A stretch of 64,000 bases of DNA from Enterovibrio gelatinilyticus (GTDB taxonomy: Bacteria; Pseudomonadota; Gammaproteobacteria; Enterobacterales; Vibrionaceae): NCBI RefSeq assembly GCF_028683095.1, contig NZ_JAJUBC010000015.1, positions 62,001-126,000 on the forward strand, written 5' to 3'. A program made the position numbers and the translations under genes. Below, piece after piece: positions 26,657-37,047 of the stretch. Numbering within the stretch: the first letter of the stretch is position 1; every line of letters starts with the position of its first letter. Below the pieces are notes generated by a model. That model did not search any database. It worked only from the letters and a program-made list of their open reading frames with translations, and had not been told where the DNA came from.

Positions 26657-28423
26657 TCACACAAGATCGGCACCAGTATATGTGACGGTTTCTGCATCAG
26701 TCCAAATTGTGACTTTGTCATTTGTGGCGCTGTCTATAAATACATAGGACTGTAGATCAGCCGCTTGGGTTGCATTGATTCCCATTTTTGCGAGCATTGC
26801 AGGCGTGATAAATGCGTTAACCGGAGCGGAAGCGTTATATTGCCAACGGTCACCCGTGACATCAAAGGTATCGTCGCCGTCACCGAGCCATGCAATAAAT
26901 CCCTGCCAGTCACTATTGTCGGTAGCATCTGATTTGGCATCTATCTGATGGGCGTTGACTGTGATGGTTTGATCGCCACTATCACCCAACACCGACTCTA
27001 TTCCTGCAATGACATTGCCAGTGACACCTGGCGTGCCTTGGTAGAGTTCACCTGTGAAATCGGCATGTGTCTCCCCAAAAACGTGCAAAGTATCGAATCC
27101 TGTTTTGGCATCGTAAATTTGCAGATTAACTTGTTGTCCGCCACTCAGCGTTTTTATTTGGCCTTGAAAGTCGTTACTGTCAAAAACAAACGTGTCGGAG
27201 TGGGTGCCGCCTTTGAGTCTGTCTTGGCCTTCTTGACCATCAAGGTAGTTATCTGCACTGAACCAACCTCCAAAGAGGTAGTCATTGCCGTCACCACCGA
27301 GCAATGTGTTGGAACCTAGATTGCCAAAGATGGTATCGTCACCGTCACCACCGTCTAAGTAGTCATTACCAGTATGGCCTCTTAGGGTGTCGTTTCCGTC
27401 GCCACCGTAGATCTTATCGTCACCTGCATTGCCTCGCAGGTCATCGTTGCCATCGCCGCCATAGATCTCGTCATCACCCGAGCCGCCGAAGACCCGATCA
27501 TCGCCGCTCTCAGCACTGATGTAGTCATCCCCTTGATCGCCACGAATAAAGTCGTTACCTGTGCCAGCCCAGACTTCATCGTCGCCATCGCCGGCTCGTA
27601 TGGTGTCATCACCATTTTGTCCTTCGATATAATCGTGACCGGAACCTGCTAGTAAGGTGTCATCTCCAGTTCCACCCCACAATTCGTCATCGCCAGCCCC
27701 ACCTTCAAGTTTATCGTTACCATTTTGGCCATACAGCTTGTCGTCGCCAGCGCCGCCATGAAGGTGGTCTTCACCGTTTCCGCCCCATGCCGAATCGTTC
27801 CCATCGCCACCAGAGATGATGTCATGGCCGTCACCACCGACGATGTAGTCATCTCCACCTTCGCCGTAGAGCTCATCATCACCATCATAGCCATACAAGG
27901 AATCGTCACCATGGGTTGCTGTGTTGCTGTCAATTTCTTTGACTGTAATGCTGACTTTAGAAGGGGGGATGTTCGTATCGACGGAATTCAGGTCTAAGGG
28001 TGTCCACGGGAATGATGATAGATCGGTTGATGGGATGGTAAAGAAAACGAGTTTGGCGCCACCTGCCACATTAATATCTAGCGCTGATCCGCGCTCTGCA
28101 AGGTTAACGTAATTAACAATGATATCTTTGCTGATCACGTTGCCTGACGCGTCAACTATGGCATAACCAAGGCTCTTCTCTTCGGTTGACGCAAAATTAA
28201 AGTCAGAAAGAGTGACAGAAATAAATGTGTCGCTTTGAATGTCATAACTGCCATCAGGATTGGATGTTAGGCTTTGAACCTCAGAGGAAGAAGAATCACC
28301 GAAAATGATATCATCACCGTCGTAGCTGCGAAGCGTATCGTCGCCAAGAAGGCCGTAGATCTCGTCATCGCCAGCTGTACCTATTAGGTCGTCAGCTGAA
28401 TTGCCGCCTGTAATGGTGGACAT
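26657..28423 (-). CDS. Large RTX (haemolysin-type calcium-binding repeat) protein
   Basis: A 588-residue acidic protein. Residues about 5-45 and 170-385 are runs of the nonapeptide GGxGxDxLx (for example YGGDGNDTLRGHTGND), which fold as a calcium-binding beta roll outside the cell. A separate domain of unknown type lies between (about 55-160). The C-terminal 200 residues include FVFDSNDFQG and a tail ending in a short acidic/hydrophobic segment, as in type I secretion substrates. No catalytic domain is recognised, so it may be an adhesin-like or surface-layer protein rather than a toxin. No type I exporter genes are nearby. Confidence 0.85.
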   Translation of the reverse strand: MSTITGGNSADDLIGTAGDDEIYGLLGDDTLRSYDGDDIIFGDSSSSEVQSLTSNPDGSYDIQSDTFISVTLSDFNFASTEEKSLGYAIVDASGNVISKDIIVNYVNLAERGSALDINVAGGAKLVFFTIPSTDLSSFPWTPLDLNSVDTNIPPSKVSITVKEIDSNTATHGDDSLYGYDGDDELYGEGGDDYIVGGDGHDIISGGDGNDSAWGGNGEDHLHGGAGDDKLYGQNGNDKLEGGAGDDELWGGTGDDTLLAGSGHDYIEGQNGDDTIRAGDGDDEVWAGTGNDFIRGDQGDDYISAESGDDRVFGGSGDDEIYGGDGNDDLRGNAGDDKIYGGDGNDTLRGHTGNDYLDGGDGDDTIFGNLGSNTLLGGDGNDYLFGGWFSADNYLDGQEGQDRLKGGTHSDTFVFDSNDFQGQIKTLSGGQQVNLQIYDAKTGFDTLHVFGETHADFTGELYQGTPGVTGNVIAGIESVLGDSGDQTITVNAHQIDAKSDATDNSDWQGFIAWLGDGDDTFDVTGDRWQYNASAPVNAFITPAMLAKMGINATQAADLQSYVFIDSATNDKVTIWTDAETVTYTGADLV

Positions 28424-28499
28424 GATAGATTACCTTGTTGATTGGGCTTTAAATCAAAAACACTGAGCGATACTGAGCTCAAAAAGTGAGGGCAACGTG

Positions 28500-28640
28500 A
28501 TGCCTTCACTGGATTATCAAAAAGCAGGTACCGCTATTGATGCGATTTCACTGCAACTTGATTGGGCTTGGACCTCATCGGGTGACAAATTGGCAAAACC
28601 TTTGGATTTGCTCAAGCAAGAAAGTGCGCATTCATTATAA
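28500..28640 (+). CDS. Candidate small protein, 46 residues
   Basis: A short frame from the ATG at 28500 to a TAA at 28638-28640. TGAGGG lies 8 bases ahead of the start as a ribosome site. The product begins MPSLDYQKAGTAIDAI and is a soluble, mildly amphipathic peptide with two Trp residues (WAW). It lies between the RTX gene and yeaC, where no other gene occurs. I do not recognise it, and a chance frame or a decayed remnant is possible. Confidence 0.4.
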   Translation: MPSLDYQKAGTAIDAISLQLDWAWTSSGDKLAKPLDLLKQESAHSL

Positions 28641-28831
28641 AATCAGTACTATTAGACAAGTATATTTGCATGATGCCGAACCAAAGCATGGCAAAAGTAT
28701 GTTTTGAAGCATGATGAAAGATTGGTCGTTATTTTTGAAGTTGTTGGGCGTTTTGTTTTAAATACTCTGAAATGGTATGGATTAACAGACAAATATGCTT
28801 GAAAGTCAGACAAGGAATCCGAGGAACGAAA

Positions 28832-29116
28832 ATGGATATTGAACAGTTGTTGTCCAGCATTACCCCTGATGCTTATGAGCGTTTGAGCTACGCCGTTGAA
28901 ACAGGAAAATGGCCTGAAGGGACTTCTCTTACGCAGGAGCAACGTGACCATGCCATGCAGGTTGTGATGCTTTATCAATCTCGCCACAATACGGAACCTC
29001 AGCACATGACAGTGGCTGCGGGGGGCGACATTACGTTGAAGTCAAAAGCAGCACTTAAACGTGAGTTCTCAAGCAATCAGGAAACCATTGTTCAAACAAA
29101 CGTCAACAACGACTAG
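28832..29116 (+). CDS. yeaC: YeaC family protein (DUF1315)
   Basis: A 94-residue cytosolic protein matching Escherichia coli YeaC: start MDIEQLLSSITPDAYERLSYAVETGKWPEG, then LTQEQRDHAMQVVMLYQSRHN and HMTV. The function is unknown. GAGGAACG precedes the ATG at 28832. A longer frame from 28772 adds non-conserved sequence and has no ribosome site. Conserved neighbours in many gammaproteobacteria include ansA and msrB, both close by here. Confidence 0.88.
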   Translation: MDIEQLLSSITPDAYERLSYAVETGKWPEGTSLTQEQRDHAMQVVMLYQSRHNTEPQHMTVAAGGDITLKSKAALKREFSSNQETIVQTNVNND

Positions 29117-29132
29117 TACGAACGACTGATAT

Positions 29133-29160
29133 AAAAAAACGGCATTTATGCCGTTTTTTT
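29133..29160. terminator. Bidirectional terminator between yeaC and ansA
   Basis: AAAAAAACGGCA / TGCCGTTTTTTT stem-loop with a 4-base loop, between convergent genes. Confidence 0.88.
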
Positions 29161-29202
29161 TGTGCCCAAAATGCTAGCTAGCATCATCTAGAAGGTTAGC
29201 GT

Positions 29203-30213
29203 CTAGAGGGTTAGCTCTCCGCGAAGGTCTTGTTGAAGCAAGTTGCGGACATTTTCCATTGGCAAGTCTTGGCTCAACAGATAGTGCAATTTTGCTAATG
29301 CCGCTTCTGGGGTCATGTCGTATCCGCTAAGTACCCCTGCTTCCGCCAAGGCACAGCCAGTTGCATAACCTCCCATGTTCACCTTGCCGGCGAGACACTG
29401 CGTGAGGTTGAGCACGATCACGCCACGGTTTGTGGCTTCCCTTAATAGCCCTAACAGTTCTTTGTTTTGCGGGGCGTTACCCACACCAAACGTTAACAAT
29501 ATCATTGCGTTAACGGGTTGTTTAAGTGCATTGCTGATCACGTCTGGCGAAATTCCTGGGTACATCATGATGATGGCAACAGGCTGCTCTGTGATGGTAT
29601 GAACTTTGAATTCACCTTCTGGTTTTTTATCAATTTCAGCACCGTGAAGCTGAATGTTGATTCCAGCCTCAAGCAATGAAGGCAAGTTAGGTGATGTAAA
29701 GGCATTAAAACCATCAGCGTGAGATTTGGTGCTGCGGTTGCCGCGAAGCAATTGGTTGTTGAAGAACAGAGTCACTTCGTTAATCGGGTAGTTAGCCGCG
29801 ATATGCAGAGAGTTCAATAGGTTTGCTTGCCCATCGGAGCGCAATTCTGCCAGTGGAATTTGTGATCCTGTCACGATCACAGGCTTGTCCAAATTCTCCA
29901 GCATGAATGACAACGCTGACGCGGTGTATGCCATGGTGTCGGTGCCATGCAAAATCACAAAGCCGTCATAGTTGTCATAGTTATCACGAATGTCGTCAGC
30001 AATACGCTGCCATTCTGCAGGCGTCATGTCTGCTGAATCAATCAGCGGTGCATATTCGTGAATCGTGAATTCAGGCATCTCTGGACGATGGAATTCCGGC
30101 ATCTGTTTCAATTGCTGTTGCATGAAGCCAGAGACGGGAATGTAACCTTGCTCTGATTTCAGCATGCCGATCGTGCCGCCAGTGTAGGCGATATAAATGT
30201 GTTTTCTTTCCAT
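29203..30213 (-). CDS. ansA: Cytoplasmic L-asparaginase I
   Basis: A 336-residue type I asparaginase hydrolysing asparagine to aspartate and ammonia. The first catalytic Thr is in YTGGTIGML (residue 11-16), the second in HGTDTMAY, and LAELRSDGQ, FFNNQLLRGNR and NPNAPQNKELL-like segments match AnsA closely. No signal peptide, so cytosolic. The ATG at 30213 matches the Escherichia coli start better than a GTG two codons upstream. It is the last gene of a leftward pair with sppA but a terminator sits between them. Confidence 0.95.
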   Translation of the reverse strand: MERKHIYIAYTGGTIGMLKSEQGYIPVSGFMQQQLKQMPEFHRPEMPEFTIHEYAPLIDSADMTPAEWQRIADDIRDNYDNYDGFVILHGTDTMAYTASALSFMLENLDKPVIVTGSQIPLAELRSDGQANLLNSLHIAANYPINEVTLFFNNQLLRGNRSTKSHADGFNAFTSPNLPSLLEAGINIQLHGAEIDKKPEGEFKVHTITEQPVAIIMMYPGISPDVISNALKQPVNAMILLTFGVGNAPQNKELLGLLREATNRGVIVLNLTQCLAGKVNMGGYATGCALAEAGVLSGYDMTPEAALAKLHYLLSQDLPMENVRNLLQQDLRGELTL

Positions 30214-30276
30214 CTTCACAAATTCAATGTTGCCGAGGTCGTGGCGGCATTATACGTACCAGAGGCGCGAAAAAAA

Positions 30277-30294
30277 CCCCGGCGCTTGCCGGGG
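30277..30294 (-). terminator. Terminator after sppA
   Basis: Perfect GC-rich stem CCCCGGC / GCCGGGG with a GCTT-type 4-base loop followed on the minus strand by T7. Confidence 0.88.
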
Positions 30295-30299
30295 AGTTC

Positions 30300-32156
30300 T
30301 CAGTTCTCGTAATAACTGCAATTTGGACAAAGCGCGTATTGTCCATTTGGGTCATTGAAGTTATTTAAGGTGTTTATTTCGTTCACGGCGGTGTTAGCGA
30401 ACTGTTGCACTATCGGTGATAGCTTCACGTTCATGCCAAGCTCAAACTTCACCATGACTTGATTGACAAAGTCATAGATGAACTGCTGCGCTGGGGTGAG
30501 TGGTTCTTCAAGCCAGTTAAGTGAATAGTCTTCAAGTTGTGCTAATTCTGCAGCCACGGCAATCGCATCATCAAAGTCACCTAACTGATCGACTAAGCCG
30601 CGCTTCATTGCGTCATAACCTGTCCAGACTCGGCCTTGCGCCACGTTATCGACATCTTCAATTGAGAGATTACGCTGGCTTGCAACAAGACCGATAAAGC
30701 GCTGGTAGCCGTTCTCAATTCCCAGTTGCATGATGTCTGACACGCCCTCTGGAAGCGCTCGTGTAACACCGACGCCGGCAAACGGGGTCGTGCCGATACC
30801 ATCGTTGTAAACGCCGTATTTTGCGAGTGCATCTTCAAACGTGGTTAAAATACCAAAGATGCCAATCGAGCCGGTAATCGTGGTAGGTTGCGCGAGAATA
30901 CGATTCGCGCTGGTCGAAATCCAATAACCGCCAGATGCTGCGACACTCGACATAGAAACAACAACGGGTTTACCTGCTTCTTTCAGGGCTTCTACTTCGT
31001 TGCGAATCACTTCAGAGGCAAAAGCACTACCCCCAGGGCTATCAACACGAAGCACGACCGCTTTTACTGCATCGTTGAGGCGTGCATCTCGAAGCAGTGC
31101 AGCGGTCGTGTCTCCACCCACTGTGCCTTCAGATTCAAAGCCATCGACAATAGCGCCGCTAGCAACAACAACAGCAATTTGTTCGGCTTTAGGCATATTG
31201 AACTGAAACGAAGAGTAATCGTACATGCTCACGTAGTTAAAGCTGTCCTCTCCATCACTGCCGAATTTCTCCGCAAGTTTCATGCGAATTTGTTGACGGG
31301 TTAGCAGTTCGTCCACCAAACCTAGTCGTTGAGCGAGAAGTGCAAAATCGCCGTTGGCTGCTTTTAGCTCTTCGAGCAGGGTTTCAGTATTCGGCGATAA
31401 GCGATTAGCATCAATGTCGCGATTGGAAGCAACATCTTCGACAAAAGCACCCCAAAGTTGGTTTAGCCAAACCGCGTTGGACTCTCGTGCCTCTTCTGAC
31501 ATTTCTGTGCGGGTATAAGGTTCAACGAAAGACTTATAGGTACCAACGCGAAATACGTGAGTGGTAATGTCTAGCTTTTCCAATAGGTCTTTAAAGTACA
31601 GATTGTAAGTCCCATAACCACGTAGCAATACGGCGCCATCAGGTGCCATGTAAATATCATCTGCGTAGCTCGCCAGATAGTACTGACTTTGGTTGTAGTG
31701 ACCACCAATGGCAACAACAGGCTTACCAGTGGCCTTGAATTCATTAATGGCTTTTGCGATGTAGCGCAACTTGGTGAGGCTGGTTTCAGACATATCTGAC
31801 AAGCTCAGCACCATACCGTTAATATTATCGTCCTTTGCGGCGTCGCGAATTTGTTCAACAATATCAAAGAGGACATTTTCGAACTCGACTTGCTGACCAA
31901 ACAGATTGCGCGTAGCAAAATCGTAAGGATCGATTCTACGTTGCTTTTCTACGATGGGGCCTGAGATATCGAGCAACAGCGCCTGAACCGGTTGTTCAAC
32001 GGGTTCTTGCTTTGCGACGTAATCGTCCGTCATGACGTAATAGATCATGACAAAAATGGCGATGAAGAGCAGGTTCAACACCAATTGACGTGCGAAACCT
32101 AAAAGCTTCCAGCACCATTTCAGAACATTTCCTAGAAATTTAAAAAGCGTTTTCAT
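30300..32156 (-). CDS. sppA: Signal peptide peptidase SppA, 67K type
   Basis: A 618-residue inner-membrane protease, the same length as Escherichia coli SppA, degrading signal peptides. N-terminal membrane anchor at about residues 22-45, then two tandem protease-like domains. The general-base Lys is in RVGTYKSFVEPY, and the nucleophile Ser is in SSVAASGGYWIS (about residue 415). The ATG at 32156 (MKTLFKFLGN) is the family start; the frame extends upstream to 32339 but without conserved sequence. It diverges from fadH over 162 bases. Confidence 0.95.
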   Translation of the reverse strand: MKTLFKFLGNVLKWCWKLLGFARQLVLNLLFIAIFVMIYYVMTDDYVAKQEPVEQPVQALLLDISGPIVEKQRRIDPYDFATRNLFGQQVEFENVLFDIVEQIRDAAKDDNINGMVLSLSDMSETSLTKLRYIAKAINEFKATGKPVVAIGGHYNQSQYYLASYADDIYMAPDGAVLLRGYGTYNLYFKDLLEKLDITTHVFRVGTYKSFVEPYTRTEMSEEARESNAVWLNQLWGAFVEDVASNRDIDANRLSPNTETLLEELKAANGDFALLAQRLGLVDELLTRQQIRMKLAEKFGSDGEDSFNYVSMYDYSSFQFNMPKAEQIAVVVASGAIVDGFESEGTVGGDTTAALLRDARLNDAVKAVVLRVDSPGGSAFASEVIRNEVEALKEAGKPVVVSMSSVAASGGYWISTSANRILAQPTTITGSIGIFGILTTFEDALAKYGVYNDGIGTTPFAGVGVTRALPEGVSDIMQLGIENGYQRFIGLVASQRNLSIEDVDNVAQGRVWTGYDAMKRGLVDQLGDFDDAIAVAAELAQLEDYSLNWLEEPLTPAQQFIYDFVNQVMVKFELGMNVKLSPIVQQFANTAVNEINTLNNFNDPNGQYALCPNCSYYEN

Positions 32157-32243
32157 TTGTTTACCCAGCTTCTTTGCATGTCTGTAATCGTAACCAATCC
32201 TGTTTGGATAACCTAGCTTTGATTTATGTTGTAAAAATGTAAA

Positions 32244-32253
32244 CAAACGTTTG
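32244..32253. promoter_or_regulatory. Palindrome CAAACGTTTG in the sppA-fadH divergent promoter
   Basis: A perfect 10-base palindrome inside AAACAAACGTTTGAAAC. It is the core of LacI/PurR-type operators and also loosely resembles TetR-type sites. No match to a full FadR box is seen at fadH. The regulator cannot be assigned. Confidence 0.35.
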
Positions 32254-32315
32254 AAACTTCTGTTTGACGGGTTTATGGTTGTCTCATCAGAATAAAAATG
32301 ACGATGGAAGCGTAG

Positions 32316-34328
<2,013 letters not shown>

Positions 34329-34452
34329 TTTATGCTCAGTGAGTTCTTACTGTTCACTTAATCCCACATAACCCGAATGGAGTTGTTCCTTCGGGTTTGT
34401 GTTATTTTGGGTGCAACAAACGCAAATTATCGTAATCAATATTGGGGCTCTC

Positions 34453-35001
34453 ATGGACGCATTACACTTACTGACTCAACGTCGTTCTATTCCTCGTTTA
34501 TCTGCACCGGCTCCCGAAGGGGAAGCTCTGGAAAATATGCTGGCTGCTGGGCTACGAGCACCTGATCATGGTGCGCTAACCCCGTGGGAGTTTGTTGTGG
34601 CAACAGGGGAGGGCCTGGATAAGCTTTCTGCTATCTTGAAAAATGCAGCGCAAGCTGACAATGAAGAGAGCGCAGTGATAGAGAAAGCGGCGAACTCTCC
34701 TTACCGTGCCCCAATGGTTATCACTGTTATTGCTCGCACCAAGAGTCACGACAAAGTTCCTTTGATTGAACAACACATTTCAGCAGGCTGTGCAGCGCAA
34801 GCCATGCAGATGGCTGCCGTTGCTCAAGGTTTTCAAGGGTTTTGGCGAACGGGGAAATGGGCATATCATGCCGCTGTTCGCGAATCGTTTAATGTTGCTG
34901 GTGATGATCAAATCGTTGGTTTTCTTTATGTCGGCACGCCAGATTGTACGCCTGCAAATGCGCCGAAACGCGATACTAGCAAATACGTTTCCTATCTCTG
35001 A
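34453..35001 (+). CDS. ydjA: Nitroreductase family protein YdjA
   Basis: A 182-residue FMN-binding nitroreductase fold protein, matching YdjA in length and sequence: MDALHLLTQRRSIPRLSAPAPEG, GLRAPDHGALTPWEFVV and SAGCAAQAMQMAAVAQGFQGFWRTG, FLYVGTP. It is a cytosolic dimer of unknown physiological substrate. GGGG a few bases before the ATG at 34453 is the ribosome site; the frame extends upstream to 34399 without conserved sequence. Confidence 0.92.
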   Translation: MDALHLLTQRRSIPRLSAPAPEGEALENMLAAGLRAPDHGALTPWEFVVATGEGLDKLSAILKNAAQADNEESAVIEKAANSPYRAPMVITVIARTKSHDKVPLIEQHISAGCAAQAMQMAAVAQGFQGFWRTGKWAYHAAVRESFNVAGDDQIVGFLYVGTPDCTPANAPKRDTSKYVSYL

Positions 35002-35021
35002 TCTCGCTAGTATTCAAGCTC

Positions 35022-35053
35022 ACAACTAACTGGATAAATATCCAGTTAGTTGT
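35022..35053. terminator. Long hairpin between ydjA and topB
   Basis: ACAACTAACTGGA pairs with TCCAGTTAGTTGT, extending further through AT pairs, followed by a short T-rich tail. It probably ends ydjA transcripts. Confidence 0.75.
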
Positions 35054-35112
35054 TGTTAACCCCCTTTATTTTCGCTAAATTGTCAGCAATAGATCCGTAA
35101 ACTGGTTTCCCC

Positions 35113-37047
35113 ATGGCCCGACTCTTTATTGCAGAAAAGCCCAGCCTAGGCCGCGCCATCGTTGCAGCACTGCCTAAACCTCATAAAAATCACGAAGGCT
35201 ATGTTCAAGCTGCCAATGGCGACACTGTCACATGGTGTATTGGTCATCTTCTTGAGCAGGCTGAGCCTGACGCCTACGATGAAAAGTACAAGACTTGGCG
35301 ATTAGACGACTTACCCATTCTTCCTGAACCTTGGATTCTCAAACCGAGAAAGTCGGCGGCAAAACAGCTGACTGTCGTGAAGAAATTGTTGAAGCAATTT
35401 GATGATATTGTTCACGCGGGTGACCCTGATAGAGAAGGTCAACTGCTGGTGGATGAGGTGTTTAGTTTTGCTAAATTGCCTGAAGCGAAGAAGCAGCGGA
35501 TTCAACGCCTCTTGATCAATGATCTCAATGTATCAGCAGTGAAGAAAGCGCTGTCGGTCATGCGAAGCAACTTAGATTTCGTGCCGCTTTCGGTATCAGC
35601 CCTTGCTCGCTCTCGAGCTGATTGGCTTTATGGCATGAATATGTCACGGGCTTATACTCTGCTAGGGAAACAGGCCGGTTATCAAGGCGTCCTGTCGGTT
35701 GGACGCGTGCAAACGCCCGTACTCGGTTTAGTTGTTCGTCGCGATCGAGAGATAGCGGCATTTGTGCCAAAGCCGTTTTATCAGTTGGATGCAGTGATTC
35801 CTTATCAGGGCAATGAGATTTTCGCGCGCTGGCAACCCAGCGAATCTTGTCAGCCGTGGCAGGATGATGAGGGGCGCGTTTTATCGCGAAAGCTTGTTGA
35901 AAACGTTGCCCAGCGAGTTGCTAACCAACCCGCCACTGTGGTTGTGTCTGAACGCAAAGGAACAAGGCAAGCTCCTCCGCTTCCTTACAGTCTCTCTGCA
36001 CTGCAAATCGATGCGGCCAAGCGCTTTAACATGAGCGCCGCGGATGTGTTGGCCTGCTGTCAGTCTTTGTACGAAAAACACAAGGTGATCACCTACCCAC
36101 GCTCAGACAGTCGCTATTTACCAAAAGACCACCTAAAAGAAGCGTCAGCGGTGACATCGGCAATTGGTAAAACTGCCCCCTCATTGAGCGACGCAGTAAA
36201 AAATGCCAACTTGTCGCTTAAGTCAAAAGCGTGGAATGACAGCAAAGTTGAAGCGCACCATGCCATTATTCCTACGGGGAAAAGTAGCCAAGTCTTGAGT
36301 GGCAGAGAGAGAGATGTCTACGAACTGATTGCTCGCCAATATCTGATGCAATTTTATCCTTCCGCAGAGTATGTTGAAGCGAAATTGGATTTCGAGATTG
36401 CCGGAGGCATTTTTGTCGCCAAAGGAAAGCAGTTGACGCTTCCTGGGTGGCGTCAACTGCTGACACGCGATAACGCATCGCAAAAAGAAGATATTGAAAG
36501 CCAAGTTCCCGCACTGGATAAAGGAACCGTGCTGACGTGCCATCGTGGGGAAATCAAAGATTGTATGACCGAGCCGCCACGACATTTTACTGAAGCCACA
36601 TTACTGCAAGCGATGACGGGCATCGCCCGTTTTGTGAAAGAGGCGGCGCTGAAAAAAATACTCAGAGATACGGATGGACTCGGTACAGAAGCGACGCGTG
36701 CCGGTATTCTCGAGTTGTTATTTAAGCGAGGTTTGCTCTCTCGTGAAGGAAAGCAAATTAGGGCGACTGCGTCAGCATGTGGCCTTATTGATGCGTTACC
36801 TGAAAAATCAGCGTATCCCGATATGACGGCGCATTGGGAAAGACAGCTTCAAGATATGGCAGATAAAAAAGGGACATATCAGCCCTTTATGGCGGCATTG
36901 GAGTCGGAGCTGGTGGATTTGATGGCATCGGTAAGAAAAGGCCCAGTGCCGGACAGCTTGCGCTCGCTACCTTCACAGCCAAATCCGTTCAAAAAACGAA
37001 AAGGTAGCGGAGCGTCTAAACGTAAACGTTATAAAACAAAAGCCTGA
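35113..37047 (+). CDS. topB: DNA topoisomerase III
   Basis: A 644-residue type IA topoisomerase. Toprim domain motifs FIAEKPSLGRAI (residue 4-15) and HAGDPDREGQLL (about 100), and the active-site Tyr in VITYPRSDSRYL (about 325). A C-terminal basic tail ends KKRKGSGASKRKRYKTK. It decatenates and relaxes DNA, and helps resolve replication and recombination intermediates. Its 3' end overlaps the convergent diguanylate cyclase gene by 19 bases, so the two basic/short tails share sequence. Confidence 0.95.
   Translation: MARLFIAEKPSLGRAIVAALPKPHKNHEGYVQAANGDTVTWCIGHLLEQAEPDAYDEKYKTWRLDDLPILPEPWILKPRKSAAKQLTVVKKLLKQFDDIVHAGDPDREGQLLVDEVFSFAKLPEAKKQRIQRLLINDLNVSAVKKALSVMRSNLDFVPLSVSALARSRADWLYGMNMSRAYTLLGKQAGYQGVLSVGRVQTPVLGLVVRRDREIAAFVPKPFYQLDAVIPYQGNEIFARWQPSESCQPWQDDEGRVLSRKLVENVAQRVANQPATVVVSERKGTRQAPPLPYSLSALQIDAAKRFNMSAADVLACCQSLYEKHKVITYPRSDSRYLPKDHLKEASAVTSAIGKTAPSLSDAVKNANLSLKSKAWNDSKVEAHHAIIPTGKSSQVLSGRERDVYELIARQYLMQFYPSAEYVEAKLDFEIAGGIFVAKGKQLTLPGWRQLLTRDNASQKEDIESQVPALDKGTVLTCHRGEIKDCMTEPPRHFTEATLLQAMTGIARFVKEAALKKILRDTDGLGTEATRAGILELLFKRGLLSREGKQIRATASACGLIDALPEKSAYPDMTAHWERQLQDMADKKGTYQPFMAALESELVDLMASVRKGPVPDSLRSLPSQPNPFKKRKGSGASKRKRYKTKA

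Noticed and set aside
27304..27933. Open frames antisense to the RTX gene, rich in His, Arg or Met
   Set aside because: They are shadows created by the repeated GGxGxD codons on the other strand.
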